Shown: positions 1 to 9,872, counted from the stretch's first letter. The stretch is DNA of 64,000 nucleotides from Mesorhabditis belari (GCA_958450365.1 CAUEEP010000754.1:652001-716000), one strand, 5' to 3'. A program made the numbers and translations. The notes: generated from the letters alone by a model not told the origin.

Positions 1-158
1 GTGGCTCTTTGCCGTAAGTAATTGGCTTATTGATTTCAGTATGTATTGTATGATTAATATCACTGTGCATTTCTCTATCATTTCTTTCACTTTATCGTTT
101 GAATAAAGTATTATTATTATCTTTCTATCTTATCTATCTTAAATTTGATAGTCTTTAA

Positions 159-464
159 CTAAAAACTTTACAGCATCGTCGCTTTGTCATTGATTTAGTC
201 GAAACTTTCAAAATCCTCCGTTGTAAACAGATTAGCCCTTTGTTTATAGACTTTTTCAAATTTAAACCGCGGTCAGGGCCCAGAAGTGGCTCATTCCTTT
301 TGCAAATTCCCTTTGCTTCCAATGCCTCTTTATCAAATTCATTTCCCGTTAGAGCCGCTAGATTATGGAACTTGCTCCCAAACGACATACGAGAAATTCA
401 GTCGCTTTTCATATTCAAGAAACGTATCGATGCTTTAGATCTAGTGGCTCTTTGCCGTAAGTAA
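159..464 (+). pseudogene. LINE reverse transcriptase C-terminal fragment, copy 1
   Basis: An open stretch of about 101 codons follows a stop at 156-158 and ends at a TAA at 464. It reads as the end of a non-LTR retrotransposon polymerase: a helix LQHRRFVIDLVETFKIL matches the L-x-x-RR-x-x-x-DL-x-x-x-YKIL pattern after the polymerase domain, and SNSFPVRAARLWNLLPNDIR matches the widespread R-x-x-x-LWN-LP-x-x-IR C-terminal motif of CR1/Jockey-like LINEs. No YxDD catalytic motif is present, so the fragment cannot be active. It has no upstream ORF. The exact LINE clade is not decidable from this part. Confidence 0.75.
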
Positions 465-602
465 TTGGCTTATTGATTTCAGTATGTATTGTATGATTAA
501 GTATCACTGTGCATTTCTCTATCATTTCTTTCACTTTATCGTTTGAATAAAGTATTATTATTATCTTTCTATCTTATCTATCTTAAATTTGATAGTCTTT
601 AA

Positions 603-908
603 CTAAAAACTTTACAGCATCGTCGCTTTGTCATTGATTTAGTCGAAACTTTCAAAATCCTCCGTTGTAAACAGATTAGCCCTTTGTTTATAGACTTTTT
701 CAAATTTAAACCGCGGTCAGGGCCCAGAAGTGGCTCATTCCTTTTGCAAATTCCCTTTGCTTCCAATGCCTCTTTATCAAATTCATTTCCCGTTAGAGCC
801 GCTAGATTATGGAACTTGCTCCCAAACGACATACGAGAAATTCAGTCGCTTTTCATATACAAGAAACGTATCGATGCTTTAGATCTAGTGGCTCTTTGCC
901 GTAAGTAA
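603..908 (+). pseudogene. LINE reverse transcriptase C-terminal fragment, copy 2
   Basis: Nearly identical to the fragment at 159-464. The only coding difference noticed is one Phe-to-Tyr change near the end (SLFIFKKR against SLFIYKKR). The near-identity suggests a recent tandem duplication of the tail, not two independent insertions, because the spacer between the copies is also the same. Confidence 0.75.
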
Positions 909-1141
909 TTGGCTTATTGATTTCAGTATGTATTGTATGATTAAGTATCACTGTGCATTTCTCTATCATTTCTTTCACTTTATCGTTTGAATAAAGTATT
1001 ATTATTATAAAATGATTCCTAGCTATGATTTACTTCTAGAATTACTTCTAGAATTACAGTAAAGCATACTGTAAACGATGAGAAATAAGAATATAATCTT
1101 ACAATAGCTCTAGTTAACTCGGCTTTACATTAAATTCACTT

Positions 1142-1235
1142 CCATTGAAACCAAAATGGGTTTCTTCTGAAGAAAGTGCTCAAAAAGGGACATATGACAA
1201 TAGTTTTCAAGGCAGTTTTCAATTCACCAACCCAA
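1142..1235 (-). mobile_element. Solo mariner-like terminal fragment
   Basis: This ~94 bp stretch ends in CACCAACCCAA followed by TA; read on the minus strand it starts TTGGGTTGGTG, the same beginning as the mariner at 17962-18877 (TTGGGTTGATG). A second copy lies at 20463-20551 with the same internal phrase AAGAAAGTGCTCAAAAAGGG and the same end next to TA. No partner terminus was found at either place, so these are solo ends or remnants. Confidence 0.5.
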
Positions 1236-1496
1236 TAAGAATGTAATCTTACAATAGCTCTAGTTAACTAGTTAACTCTGCCTCGTCTTTGGTTCGTTTG
1301 GCGTTGGTTATCGACGCATTTTTCTCGTTTTTTTCTCGTTTCTTTGCTGGATTTGTTTTCAAAAAACGTTGATTTTGCTTTTATTTGATAGAAAATTTGA
1401 TTTCGAATCGAATAAAAGAAAAATCAAACGCTTTTCAAAAAAACTCGGTTAAGAGACAAGAAAAATGAGTGGATTGTTAAGGGGAGGGGATTGGAA

Positions 1497-1975
1497 AAGG
1501 GTTTATAGGTGGTTTATAGCTGGGTTATAGCTGGTTTATAGCTGGTTTAAAGTTCAATGAGTTCTAACTGGTTCTAACTGGTTCTAACTGCTTCTAACTG
1601 GTTCTAACTGGTTCTAATTGATTCTAACTGGTTCTAACTGGTTCTAATTGATTCTAACTGGTTCTAACTAGTTCTAACTAGCTCTAACTAGCTCTAACTA
1701 GCTGTAACTAGCTGTAACTAGCTCTAACTAGCTGTAACTAGCTGTAACTAGCTCTAACTAGCTGTAACTAGCTGTAACTAGCTCTAACTAGCTGTAACTA
1801 GCTGTAACTAGCTCTAACTAGCTGTAACTAGCTGTAACTAGCTCTAACTAGCTGTAACTAGCTGTAACTAGCTCTAACTAGCTGTAACTAGCTCTAACTA
1901 GCTGTAACTAGCTGTAACTAGCTGTAACTAGCTGTAACTAGCTCTAACTAGCTCTAACTAGCTCTAACTACTTCT
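1497..1975. repeat. Minisatellite, 10 bp units (GTTCTAACTG / GCTGTAACTA)
   Basis: It opens with GGTTTATAGCT units (1500-1548), changes to GTTCTAACTG (about 1560-1680), then to alternating GCTCTAACTA and GCTGTAACTA (1680-1975). The two variants form a higher-order pattern, often one CTC after two CTG units, so expansion worked on ~30 bp blocks. No gene is visible between 1240 and 2340. Confidence 0.9.
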
Positions 1976-2339
1976 AACGGACCACAAAAACCTCAAAACA
2001 AGTTTTAGATATTGTTTTTTGTAAGTTTTTTTGAAAGAATATAGGAAACTTGAGAAAAATCGTAACGATTTTTCATTTCAATCCCTATTTTACTAAAATC
2101 TGTTCAATGCTGGGAAATGGGTGGCCAGAAAAGGCGCTAAAACGCAATAAAGTCGAAACGGGCACCCAATTTCAATGTGTTTCTAGGCACAAAGCTCTCT
2201 TGAGTTTTTTAGCTGAAACAGGAGCTTTTTTTCTTGAAAATAGCTTGATTTTAATTAGCATTTAGTTTTGAATAAAATCGAGGTGGACTTTGGTAGACCA
2301 GTCTTGTGCTATAACTGATCTACTCCTATCCTTCTCTTC

Positions 2340-2425
2340 TTTTCTCTTCCACCTTGTACTTCCCCTACTTCCCCTACTTCCCCTTGTACTTCTCCTACTT
2401 CCCCTACTTCCCCTTCCCTCTTTCT
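2340..2425. repeat. Short pyrimidine-rich array (CTTCCCCTA)
   Basis: Units of CTTCCCCTACTTCCCC and CTTGTACTTCTCC lie just upstream of the larger CCTTCTTCCGA array. Long reading frames on both strands here are a by-product of the low-complexity repeat. Confidence 0.7.
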
Positions 2426-2516
2426 TCTCTCGCAGGAAGATACTGGATAGCCCAGTGAGCATCTACCCGAAAAGGAAAAAGGTCGAGCCAAAAGATCGAC
2501 TGTTCAATCCCTTCTT

Positions 2517-2830
2517 CTGACCATCTTCCGACCTTCTTCCGACCTTCCGACCTTCTTCCGACCTTCTGGCCTTCTTCCGACCTTCTTCCGACCTTCCGAC
2601 CTTCTTCCGACCTTCTGACCTTCTTCCGACCTTCTTCCGACCTTCTTCCGACCTTCTTCCGACCTTCCGACACTCTTCCGACCTTCCGACCTTCTTCCGA
2701 CCTTCTGACCTTCTTCCGACCTTCTTCCGACCTTCTTCCGACCTTCCGACCTTCTTCCGACCTTCTTCCGACCTTCTTTCGACCTTCCGACCTTCTTCCG
2801 ACCTTCTTCCGACCTTCCGACCTTCTTTCC
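2517..2830. repeat. Minisatellite CCTTCTTCCGA (11 bp, with 8 bp variants)
   Basis: About 30 units alternate CCTTCTTCCGA with the shorter CCTTCCGA. All minus-strand frames stay open and give Arg/Ser/Glu/Gly-rich artefacts. A short second array of the same family lies at 3091-3190. Confidence 0.9.
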
Positions 2831-3000
2831 CATTCCTTACTTTACTTTATTACTAATTAGAACTGTTCTTGTCTGAGCCATGTCAAACAGATTCATGATG
2901 ATTTCTAACTGGTTAAGAGACATTTTTAAGTCAAAGCTACAGTAAGGTTAGCCTAAAGTCTACAAAACATTCAAAAATCCGCTGTAATTTTGATTTCTCA

Positions 3001-3288
3001 GCACTGGCATCTTCTTGGATGATTTCGATTCGTCAAACGATTGTTTATATGTTTTTCTTTCATTGATAAGCGATGAGAAATAAGAAATCTGGCCTTCTTC
3101 CGATCTTCCGACCTTCTTCTGACCTTCTTCTGACCTTCTGACCTTCTTCTGACCTTCTTCCGACCTTCCGACCTTCTTCCGATCTTCCAAGAAAATGTAC
3201 TGGCATTTTCTTGGATGATTTCGATTCGTCAAACGATTGTTTATATGTTTTTCTTTCATTGATAAGTGATGAGAAATATGAGATTCCT
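3001..3288. repeat. Minisatellite bracketed by an ~88 bp direct duplication
   Basis: The segments 3001-3090 and about 3199-3288 are near-identical direct repeats (both contain TTGGATGATTTCGATTCGTC). Between them lies a small array (3091-3190) of the CCTTCTTCCGA family seen at 2517-2830. The order suggests that the array grew inside, or was copied together with, a short duplicated flank. Confidence 0.8.
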
Positions 3289-3599
3289 CTCAAAATTCAA
3301 TTATTTCATTGTTTATCGAAAATCGCTTCCCCGGAAATTTGTTTACATGCTCGAGGGGGGGAAAGGAAAGAGAAAGGAATCAATACGGGAAAAAGCTGAT
3401 AAGCCTGAGATTGGTCATTCTTTTTAACGTTCAATTGTATGCTTGAGGCTTTCAGCAACTCTTACAGTTATTTTCTTTGTGTTTAGAATGAAATTTCCGT
3501 GATGAGAACAAATAAAGTCGGGATTTGAATAAGTAGAGTCAGAGCTTTTATCGGTTTTCATTTGGGAAATTCTGTGAAACGTCTCGGGTAAGCGCTTTA

Positions 3600-4210
3600 A
3601 AGCTTGATTTAGCTACCGTAGCCGTTTAGCTCTACAAAAATCGAATCTAGGCTGGGCTAGGTAGCTATAGCTTGCGGGTTACTGTAGCTGTGGGCTTAAG
3701 CCGGGTTACTGTAGCTGTAGCTTGAGTCGAGTTATCGTAGCTGTAGCTTAAGCGGGGTTACGGTAGCTGTGCTTGAACCGGGTTAGAGTGACTGTAGGCT
3801 TAAGTTGGGTTACTGTAGCTGTAGGCTTTAGCCGGGTTACGGTAGCTGTGCTTGAACCGGGTTAGAGTGACTGTAGGCTTAAGTTGGGTTACTGTAGCTG
3901 TAGCTTGAACCGAGTTATCGTAGCTGTAGCTTGAGCCGGGTTACAGTAACTGTATCCTTAAGCCGGGTTACTGTAGATGTAGAGCTTAGGGTTACGGTGG
4001 CTGTGAAATGCTTGGCTATAGTAACTTGGCTTGTGACTTGGCGAAAGTGACTTGGCTACAGTAACTACGGTAACTGTTTAGCTGTACATAGAACAACTCT
4101 AGGCCAAGGATTAGGCTTAAGTCGGATTACAGTAACTGTAGGCTTAAGCCTGGTTACTGTAGCTGTTTGCTTAAGCCGGGTTATGGTAGCTGTAGAATTT
4201 GAGGGTTACG
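3600..4210. repeat. Degenerate minisatellite, ~27-30 bp (GGGTTACTGTAGCTGTAGCTT)
   Basis: Repeated TTACTGTAGCTG and CTTAAGCCGGG modules recur at irregular spacing. The array is old: units differ by many substitutions and small indels. Its 3' end runs into the AGCTC array. Confidence 0.8.
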
Positions 4211-4254
4211 GCGGCTGTAGAATCCTTTTGAGCGCTTACCCAAGTCGGCGCCTT

Positions 4255-4452
4255 ACAAAGCTCAGCGCAGCTCGGCTCGGCGCAGCTCAGCTCGGCTCAG
4301 CTCAGCTCAGCGCTCAGCTCGGCTCGGCTCAGCTCGGCTCAGCTCAGCTCGGCTCGGCTCAGCTCAGCTCAGCTCAGCTCAGCTCAGCTCGGCTCAGCTC
4401 GGCTCAGCTCAGCTCGGCTCGGCTCAGCTCAGCTCGGCTCAGCTCAGCTCGT
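4255..4452. repeat. Pentamer array (CAGCTC / GGCTC)
   Basis: About 40 copies of CAGCT/CGGCT pentamers. The apparent 105-residue frame across it reads only Ser/Ala/Gln/Leu repeats and is not a gene. Confidence 0.9.
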
Positions 4453-4499
4453 CCCCGATTCAATTTTGAGCTATCCTTTACACTCAAAGATTCATCTTA

Positions 4500-5386
4500 A
4501 ACCGTTTGGCAATTTTCTTCTTTAGATTTATTGCTAGTTTTTCTTTCTAAAAGCTTTCTTCGAGTTCTTTTTTTGCTCTCGTTCTTGTTTTGCTCCCTTT
4601 GCTCGTTCTCTTTTGCTCGTTCTCTACTTTTTTTCCTCTCAGAACACACCATTGTTTCAAATTTTCAAAGTCTTAAGGCCTTTCAGGCTCAAAATCTCTT
4701 TTAATCTCTTTTAAACTCTTTTAATCTCTTTTAAACTCTTTTAATCTCTTTTAAACATTCTTAGACAAAGCTAAAGATTTGACTTTGATTTGGAAAAGCT
4801 AAGGAAATAACTGTTATAGCTAAAGAAAAGATGAGTTTAAGCTCAACTTATAAATTTGCTATTAAGCCATAAACAGTAGCCATAAACAGCCATAAACAGT
4901 AGACTAAAGCTCAAAGAAATAGCGATATCAGTATTAGCAGTATTAGCAGAAACAATATTAGCAGTAATTCGAAAAACGGGTATTCTCAAAGAAATTTTCC
5001 CTTTTCTCATCTTTTTTCAAGGAAACTCGGTGAATTTATTAGTGAAATGCGTCTTTCTGGGTCTTTCTAAGGCCTTCCCTTCAGCTTTTCTCTCCTACAC
5101 TCCTCTATTTTTCTTTTCTTTTCTTTTCTTTTACTTCTCCTTTTCTTTCTTTTGCTCATTTATTCATCCGCATTTGCACTTTCACTCATTTTCACCCCTT
5201 CCCCTAGGTCTCATCAGTCCAAGTTCAAATTTGAAAGCTATATTTTGGTTTTGATTTTCTTGCTTAACACCGGATCATGCTTCTAGTTTGACTAGTTATC
5301 CAATCTTGACCAAATTGACTTTGAATTTTTTCAATAGATCAGTTTGGCCTAAATCTAAAAAATTTTCAACTAAAATTTCAACTGTT
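4500..5386. other. Intergenic, AT-rich, no gene seen
   Basis: Contains a short CTCTTTTAAT array (4683-4756), CATAAACAGTAG-type short repeats near 4860-4900 and pyrimidine tracts. No reading frame with protein-like composition and no splice-consistent exon was recognised. Confidence 0.6.
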
Positions 5387-6112
5387 GTGCGCTCCAGATT
5401 AACCAAAAAACCAAATTTGGAAACTTGAAGCTCATCCAAGGTCGAGTTGAAGCTCTACTCTCTTGCAGTACTCAATCGGTCATCTCAAAAAGTTGATAAT
5501 GCTATGATTTATTGGTTCAATATTGTCATGTGCGCTCCAGATTGCCCAAAAAACCAAATTTGGAAACTTGAAGCACATCCAAGGTCGAGTTGAGGCTCTG
5601 CTCTCTTGCAGTACTCAATCAGCCATCTCAAAAAGTTGATAATGCTATGATTTATTGGTCCAATATTGTCATGTGCGCTCCAGATTGCCCAAAAAACCAA
5701 ATTTGGAAACTTGAAGCTGATCCAAGGTCGAGTTGAAGCTCTGCTCTCTTGTAGTACTCAACCGGTCATCTCAAAAAGTTGATAATGCTATGATTTCTTG
5801 GTCAGATATTGTCATGTGCGCTCCAGATTGCCCAAAAACCAAATTTGGAAACTTGAAGCTGATCCAAGGTCGAGTTGAAGCTCCGCTCTCTTGTAGTACT
5901 CAACCGGTCACCTCAAAAAGTTGATAATGCTATGATTTCTTGGTTCAGATATTGTCATGTGCGCTCCAGATTGCCCAAAAAACCAAATTTGGAAACTTGA
6001 AGCTGATCCAAGGTCGAGTTGAGGCTCTGCTCTCTTGTAGTACTCAACCGGTCATCTCAAAAAGTTGATAATGCTATGATTTATTGGTTCAATATTGTCA
6101 TGTGCGCTCCAG
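5387..6112. repeat. Satellite family 1, 142-143 bp monomer, 5 copies
   Basis: Monomers begin with TGTGCGCTCCAGATT at 5387, 5529, 5672, 5815 and 5958, with a final partial start at 6101. The steps are 142, 143, 143, 143 and 143. Copies differ by few substitutions. Each contains CCAAATTTGGAAACTTGAAG and GTTGATAATGCTATGATTT. The ~143 bp period is shared by the blocks at 6756-7430 and 8210-8720, whose monomers also start with a GTGC-x-x-TCCAGATT box. Confidence 0.93.
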
Positions 6113-6755
6113 GATTTGTGAAAATGAAAAAAAATTCCTAGATATTACTACAGTAATGGGACTACTATAAGTTTATCAAGGCAGTACCAAATAGAAACCA
6201 TAGTTAAGCGGAATCCTGTAGTTGCTATTTTTTTACCGTAACTGTTTTCCCTTCTGCTTTCCCTTCTGCTTTCATGAGCGGAGTTCAGTGTGCCAGAAAT
6301 GGTGCGTTTCCGAGCTCAAAGTACAGCAAAAAGTGACCTAGTTAGTCGTGTTTTTCTCTTTTCCAATGCATGCACAGCTGCTTTCATTTGGCCATCAAAA
6401 AGAAAAAGCCCATTTCCATCATTCCAAAACAAGCCAAAGCCAAAAAAGAGAAATACGAGGCCGATTTTTTTTGCATTACGGACTTCTTTCTTGCAGAAAG
6501 AAAAAGGGAAAAAGGCCGGCTGGTCAATCGATTTGGGCAACAGGGGTTTTTCAAGGGGCAATAGGGGAATGGGGATGCCCCATTCACCCCTTGTTACCCC
6601 CATTAGATAATATTTTGATTTGTCTAACATTTGATTTGTCTTTAGTATTAACTAACAATAAAAAAATTTGATTCTTTCAATCGTTTTCTCAACTTTAATC
6701 TCTGAATGATTTTCGGAGCTGGCGCAGTATTGTTTCTCATACCTTTTAAGCAAGT
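6113..6755. other. Unassigned region between satellite blocks
   Basis: Several frames stay open on both strands between 6290 and 6670, but none has recognisable protein features, and simultaneous open frames argue for base-composition bias. A copy of the dispersed ~50 bp motif lies at 6281-6325. The end (6718-6755) is a leader sequence (GGCGCAGTATTGTTTCTCAT) repeated before the satellite block at 8177. Confidence 0.5.
6281..6325 (-). repeat. Dispersed ~50 bp motif, copy
   Basis: Read on the minus strand: TGTACTTTGAGCTC, then GGAAACGCACC, then TTCTGGCACACTGAACTC. This matches the three-block consensus TACTTTGTGCT / GTAAACGCAC / TCTAGCACACTGAATTC found at more than a dozen places in this window. 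Confidence 0.7.
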
Positions 6756-7430
6756 GCTATCCAGATTAGACATTTTGGGGCTTATTGAACAATTCTGATG
6801 CACTAGAAGGCTTGGATTGCTCCAATCTTGAAGTGGACGATTTGGGTGTATCTAACTTGTAGAGAACTCGGGTATTTGACGTTACGGTCAACTAAAGTGC
6901 GATCCAGATTAGACATTTTGATGGGAATTGAGCAATTCTGATGCATTAGAAAGCTTGAATTGCTCCAAACTTGTAGCGGCTAGTTTGAGTGTATCTAACT
7001 TGTAAGGAATTCGGTTATTTGACGTTTAGATCAATTAAAGTGCTATCCAGATTAGAGATTTTGATGGTAATTGAACAATTCTGATTCACTAGAAAGCTTG
7101 GACTGCTCCAATCTTGTAGTGGACAGTTTGGGTGTATCTAACTTGTAGAGAATTCGGGTATTTGACGTTCCGGTCGACTCAAATGCTATCCAGATTAGAC
7201 CATTTTGGGCTTATTGAGCAATTCTGATCCACTAGAAAGCTTGGATTGCTCCAATCTTGTAGCAGCTAGTTTGAGTGTTTCTAACTTGTAGAGAATTCGG
7301 ATATTTGACGTTTAGGTCGACTAAAGTGCTATCCAGATTAGACAGTTGGATGGTAATTGAGCAATTCTGATCCACTAGAAAGCTTGGATTGCTCCAATCT
7401 TGTAGTGTACAGTGTATCGTAAACAAAAAT
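6756..7430. repeat. Satellite family 2, ~143 bp monomer, block a
   Basis: Monomers start with GCTATCCAGATTAGAC at 6756, 6899, 7042, 7184 and 7328 (steps 143, 143, 142, 144). Each holds GAGCAATTCTGAT, AAGCTTGGATTGCTCCAA and GTGTATCTAACTTGTA. The block ends in single-copy sequence near 7430. Confidence 0.92.
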
Positions 7431-8176
7431 ATCTTTAAAATCCGTGCCTTCCAAAAGGAGCTGAACTCTCGACAAGGTTCTGCAGTTATGGCGCCAGGTT
7501 TGCGAATCCCATTCATCTACAGGTCTCTCATTCCCCTTTGAAATCCCTTTGGATAATATTTAATCTATTTTAGTACTAGCTAAGATGATAATTTTCTCTT
7601 TCTGATCCTATTTGATGATTAGAAATCTTGGCAGTAATCGCTTGACGCTAGTTAACGCTAGACGCTAGTTAACGCTAGACGCTAGTTAACGCTAGTTAAC
7701 GCTCGACGCTAGTTCATGCACTTATTTTCTCGTTTTCGATGTTTTTTTTTCAATTCTTATGTATTTGCAAAAGAATTTCTTATTCAGTTTCAATCTACTG
7801 CTTGAATTTTTACTTGTTCAAGTTTAAGGAATCATTTTTGATGTGTTACGTTTTTAAACCCATTCCCAGTGAGATGAGTCTGCTGATAATTATAGAGAAG
7901 TCCCGGATGGTGACTGGATAGAAGGGGAGTTTCATGAAGTGCCGGAGAAGCCTTCTTTGGAGAGGGGATGAAATTTGAGCCCAGAGACAGCAGTGTGCCC
8001 CTTTGCGAGAATCGAATATTTGAAAATTTAGATCTTCGCTGTGAGAATTTATGTGACGTCAACATTGCATTTTCTGAGCATAGCTTTGTTTGTTTGCATG
8101 TAAATTTTGGACTTGTTTATTCCGTTGTTTCCTGGGTAAAGGCTTCTGAACAATAGATAAATATCTATTCAGCTGG
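7431..8176. other. Single-copy spacer between two satellite-2 blocks
   Basis: It holds a short array GACGCTAGTTAACGCTA (about 7640-7715). A plus-strand frame (7968-8156) and a minus-strand frame (7832-8065) overlap without domain features. No gene is assigned. The last 30 bases repeat the leader seen before 6756. Confidence 0.5.
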
Positions 8177-8209
8177 CAGAGTATTGTTCCTCATACCTTT
8201 GTAGCAGGT

Positions 8210-8720
8210 GCTATCCAGATTAGACAGTTCGGGGCTTATTGAGCAAATCTGATGCACTAGAAGGCTTAAATTGCGCCAGTCTTGGAATGGACAGTTTGGG
8301 TGTATCTAACTTGTAGAGAACTCGGGTATTTGACGTTACGGTCAACTAAAGTGCGATCCAGATTAGACATTTTGATGGGAATTGAGCAATTCTGATGCAT
8401 TAGAAGGCTTAAATTGCTCCAAACTTGGAGTGGACAGTTTGGGTGTGTCTAACTTGTAAAGAATTCGGGTATTTGACGTTTAGATCAATTAAAGTGCTAT
8501 CCAGATTAGACATTTCGGGGCTAATTGAACAATTCTGCTGCACTAGAAGGCTTGAATTGCTCCAAACTTGTAAGCGGCTAGTTTGAGTGTATCTAACTTG
8601 TAAAGAATTCGGGTATTTGACGTTTAGATCAATTAAAGTGCTATCCAGATTAGACAGTTCGGGGCTTATTGAACAATTCTGATGCACTAGAAAGCTTGAA
8701 TCTTGGAGTGGACAGTCCTC
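8210..8720. repeat. Satellite family 2, ~143 bp monomer, block b
   Basis: Starts at 8210, 8353, 8496 and 8640 (steps 143, 143, 144), sequence like block a. The leader at 8171-8209 (GGCAGAGTATTGTTCCTCAT) matches that before block a, so the two blocks probably arose by duplication of one block plus its flank. The last monomer is cut by the foldback starting at 8733. Confidence 0.92.
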
Positions 8721-8857
8721 ACGAGAAAAATCCATGATTTTAGTCATTTCTTTGAATCTTTTCATTATGATTGTTGTTTTTTGAACATTTTAAGCAATAA
8801 AGATTTTCTAAAATGATCAAAAAACAATGAGAGAAAAGCCAACAAAGAAATTCGACC

Positions 8858-8940
8858 GTGCCAGGACTCGAACCTACCGCAAGAACAATGGAATTGGTTT
8901 TGTAGACGGGCACATTATCCTTTAAAACATCACCGGCACA
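8858..8940 (-). tRNA. tRNA-like module (probable pseudogene), left arm of foldback
   Basis: On the minus strand the B box is GGTTCGAGTCC, and the region of the A box reads GTGATGTTTTAAAGG, which has decayed from the TGGTCTAGGGG of its partner. The acceptor ends do not pair well and I cannot place a convincing anticodon stem, so isotype is not called. Confidence 0.55.
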
Positions 8941-9076
8941 TTTTCCCTCACTTGCGCTGCAGTCTTATTGGCTAGGAGGCAATTTTGGTCGATTTGAAGT
9001 TTTGACCTTTTGAAGTTTCGACAGAAGACAAAATCGCCCTCTAGCCAATAAGAGCGTCCTGCACGCGAAGGGATGG

Positions 9077-9162
9077 ACAGCGGCGGTGGTCTAGGGGATA
9101 GTGTGCCCGTCTACAAAACCAATGCCGTTAGGCTTACCGTGGGTTCGAGTCCCATCACAGTC
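9077..9162 (+). tRNA. tRNA-like module (probable pseudogene), right arm of foldback
   Basis: It has a good A box (TGGTCTAGGGG) and B box (GGTTCGAGTCC); the T stem GTGGG/CCCAT pairs around TTCGAGT. The acceptor stem does not close with the bases expected 5' of the A box, and the middle is too long for a class I tRNA. It could still drive Pol III transcription. A covariance-model scan would decide between a class II tRNA and a SINE head. Confidence 0.55.
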
Positions 9163-9292
9163 AATCCTCTTTGTTGACTTTTCCTTCATTGTTTTTTGAA
9201 AAATTTTATTGCTTAAAATGTTTAAAAAGTAATAATCATAATGAAAAGATTTAAAGAAATGACTAAAATCATTGCAGGTTTTAGGCAATCTG

Positions 9293-9370
9293 GTTTTAAG
9301 GAATCTAGTTTTTCAGCAATTTGGTTTTGAAGCAATCTGGTTTTGCGACAATCGGTTTTGCGACAATCTA
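9293..9370. repeat. Short array CAATCTGGTTTTGCGA, left part
   Basis: Units of GCAATCTGGTTTT and GACAATCGGTTTTGC run up to the MITE insertion at 9371 and continue at 9873-10025 with GACAATCTAGCTTTCA. The two halves were one array before the insertion. Confidence 0.75.
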
Positions 9371-9872
9371 TTGGGTTGGGGAGAATGAGTCGGCGCCGAA
9401 AATCAAAAAAATGTCTAAAACTTCTATTCGACTTCGCAAATAAAGCGTTTGATATCAGTAGAGAATGGTTAACAATTCTCACAAAATGACATTAAAAGAA
9501 AATTCAAACACGCCCCGCTCAAGAAAAGCCATTTTTCACAAAAACACAAACTGTGACAGAAAACCATGGTGGGATCTCCTGCAAATTTGGCAACTAAGTA
9601 ATTGAATGTGCTCTATCTTTTTATATAAACACCAAAGAAGGTTTATGGAAAGAAACTGTTCAAATGATGAGTCGGACTCTTTGCCATTTTGACTAGCTGT
9701 GTTTGGGAGTCCATAAACTCCATGAAAGAAAAGCTTTGTGGAATCTCTCAAAAGTCATTTTGTAGAGAAATAGTGGATCCTTTTGATGAAACCAAACGTA
9801 TGTTTAAAGAAGGCTTTATGTGTGCAAAAAGTCCCTTTAAAGTTGGGTGCCGACTCATTCTCCCCAACCCAA
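9371..9872. mobile_element. 502 bp mariner-like MITE with TA target duplication
   Basis: The left terminus TTGGGTTGGGGAGAATGAGT (9371) and the right terminus, its reverse complement ending at 9872, form inverted repeats of about 27 bp with one or two mismatches. TA flanks both sides (9369-9370 and 9873-9874). The first eight bases TTGGGTTG match the mariner at 17962. Internal frames up to 77 codons show no transposase motif, so the element is non-autonomous. It sits inside a minisatellite, splitting it. Confidence 0.85.

Larger units (their letters stand above)
1..1007 (+). repeat. Tandem array of LINE 3' ends, period ~444 bp
   Basis: A unit of about 444 bp is repeated 2.3 times; the phrase GTGGCTCTTTGCCGTAAGTA starts at 1, 444 and 888. 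Each unit holds the C-terminus of a reverse-transcriptase-like ORF, a short 3' UTR and a GAATAAAGTATTATTATTAT tail, then runs straight into the next unit. A diverged single copy lies at 17605-17961. The tail with an AATAAA-like signal followed by a short microsatellite is typical of 3' ends of non-LTR retrotransposons. The window edge cuts the first unit. Confidence 0.8.
8733..9272. mobile_element. 540 bp foldback element with a tRNA-like module in each arm
   Basis: The outer ends ATGATTTTAGTCATTTCTTT (8733 on) and its reverse complement (ending 9272) start two long inverted arms meeting near 9002. Paired inner blocks include TTATTGGCTAG (left) and CTAGCCAATAAG (right). Each arm carries a tRNA-like module pointing outward (8858-8940 minus, 9077-9162 plus). 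The arms differ by scattered changes. The structure resembles a foldback or MITE built from a tRNA-derived SINE. No ORF is present. Confidence 0.8.

Noticed and set aside
1497..1975. CRISPR-like appearance of regular short repeats
   Set aside because: Units are contiguous without unique spacers, and the sequence is eukaryotic.
6290..6671. Cluster of 60-107-codon ORFs in five frames
   Set aside because: Simultaneous open frames on both strands without domain, splice or signal features.
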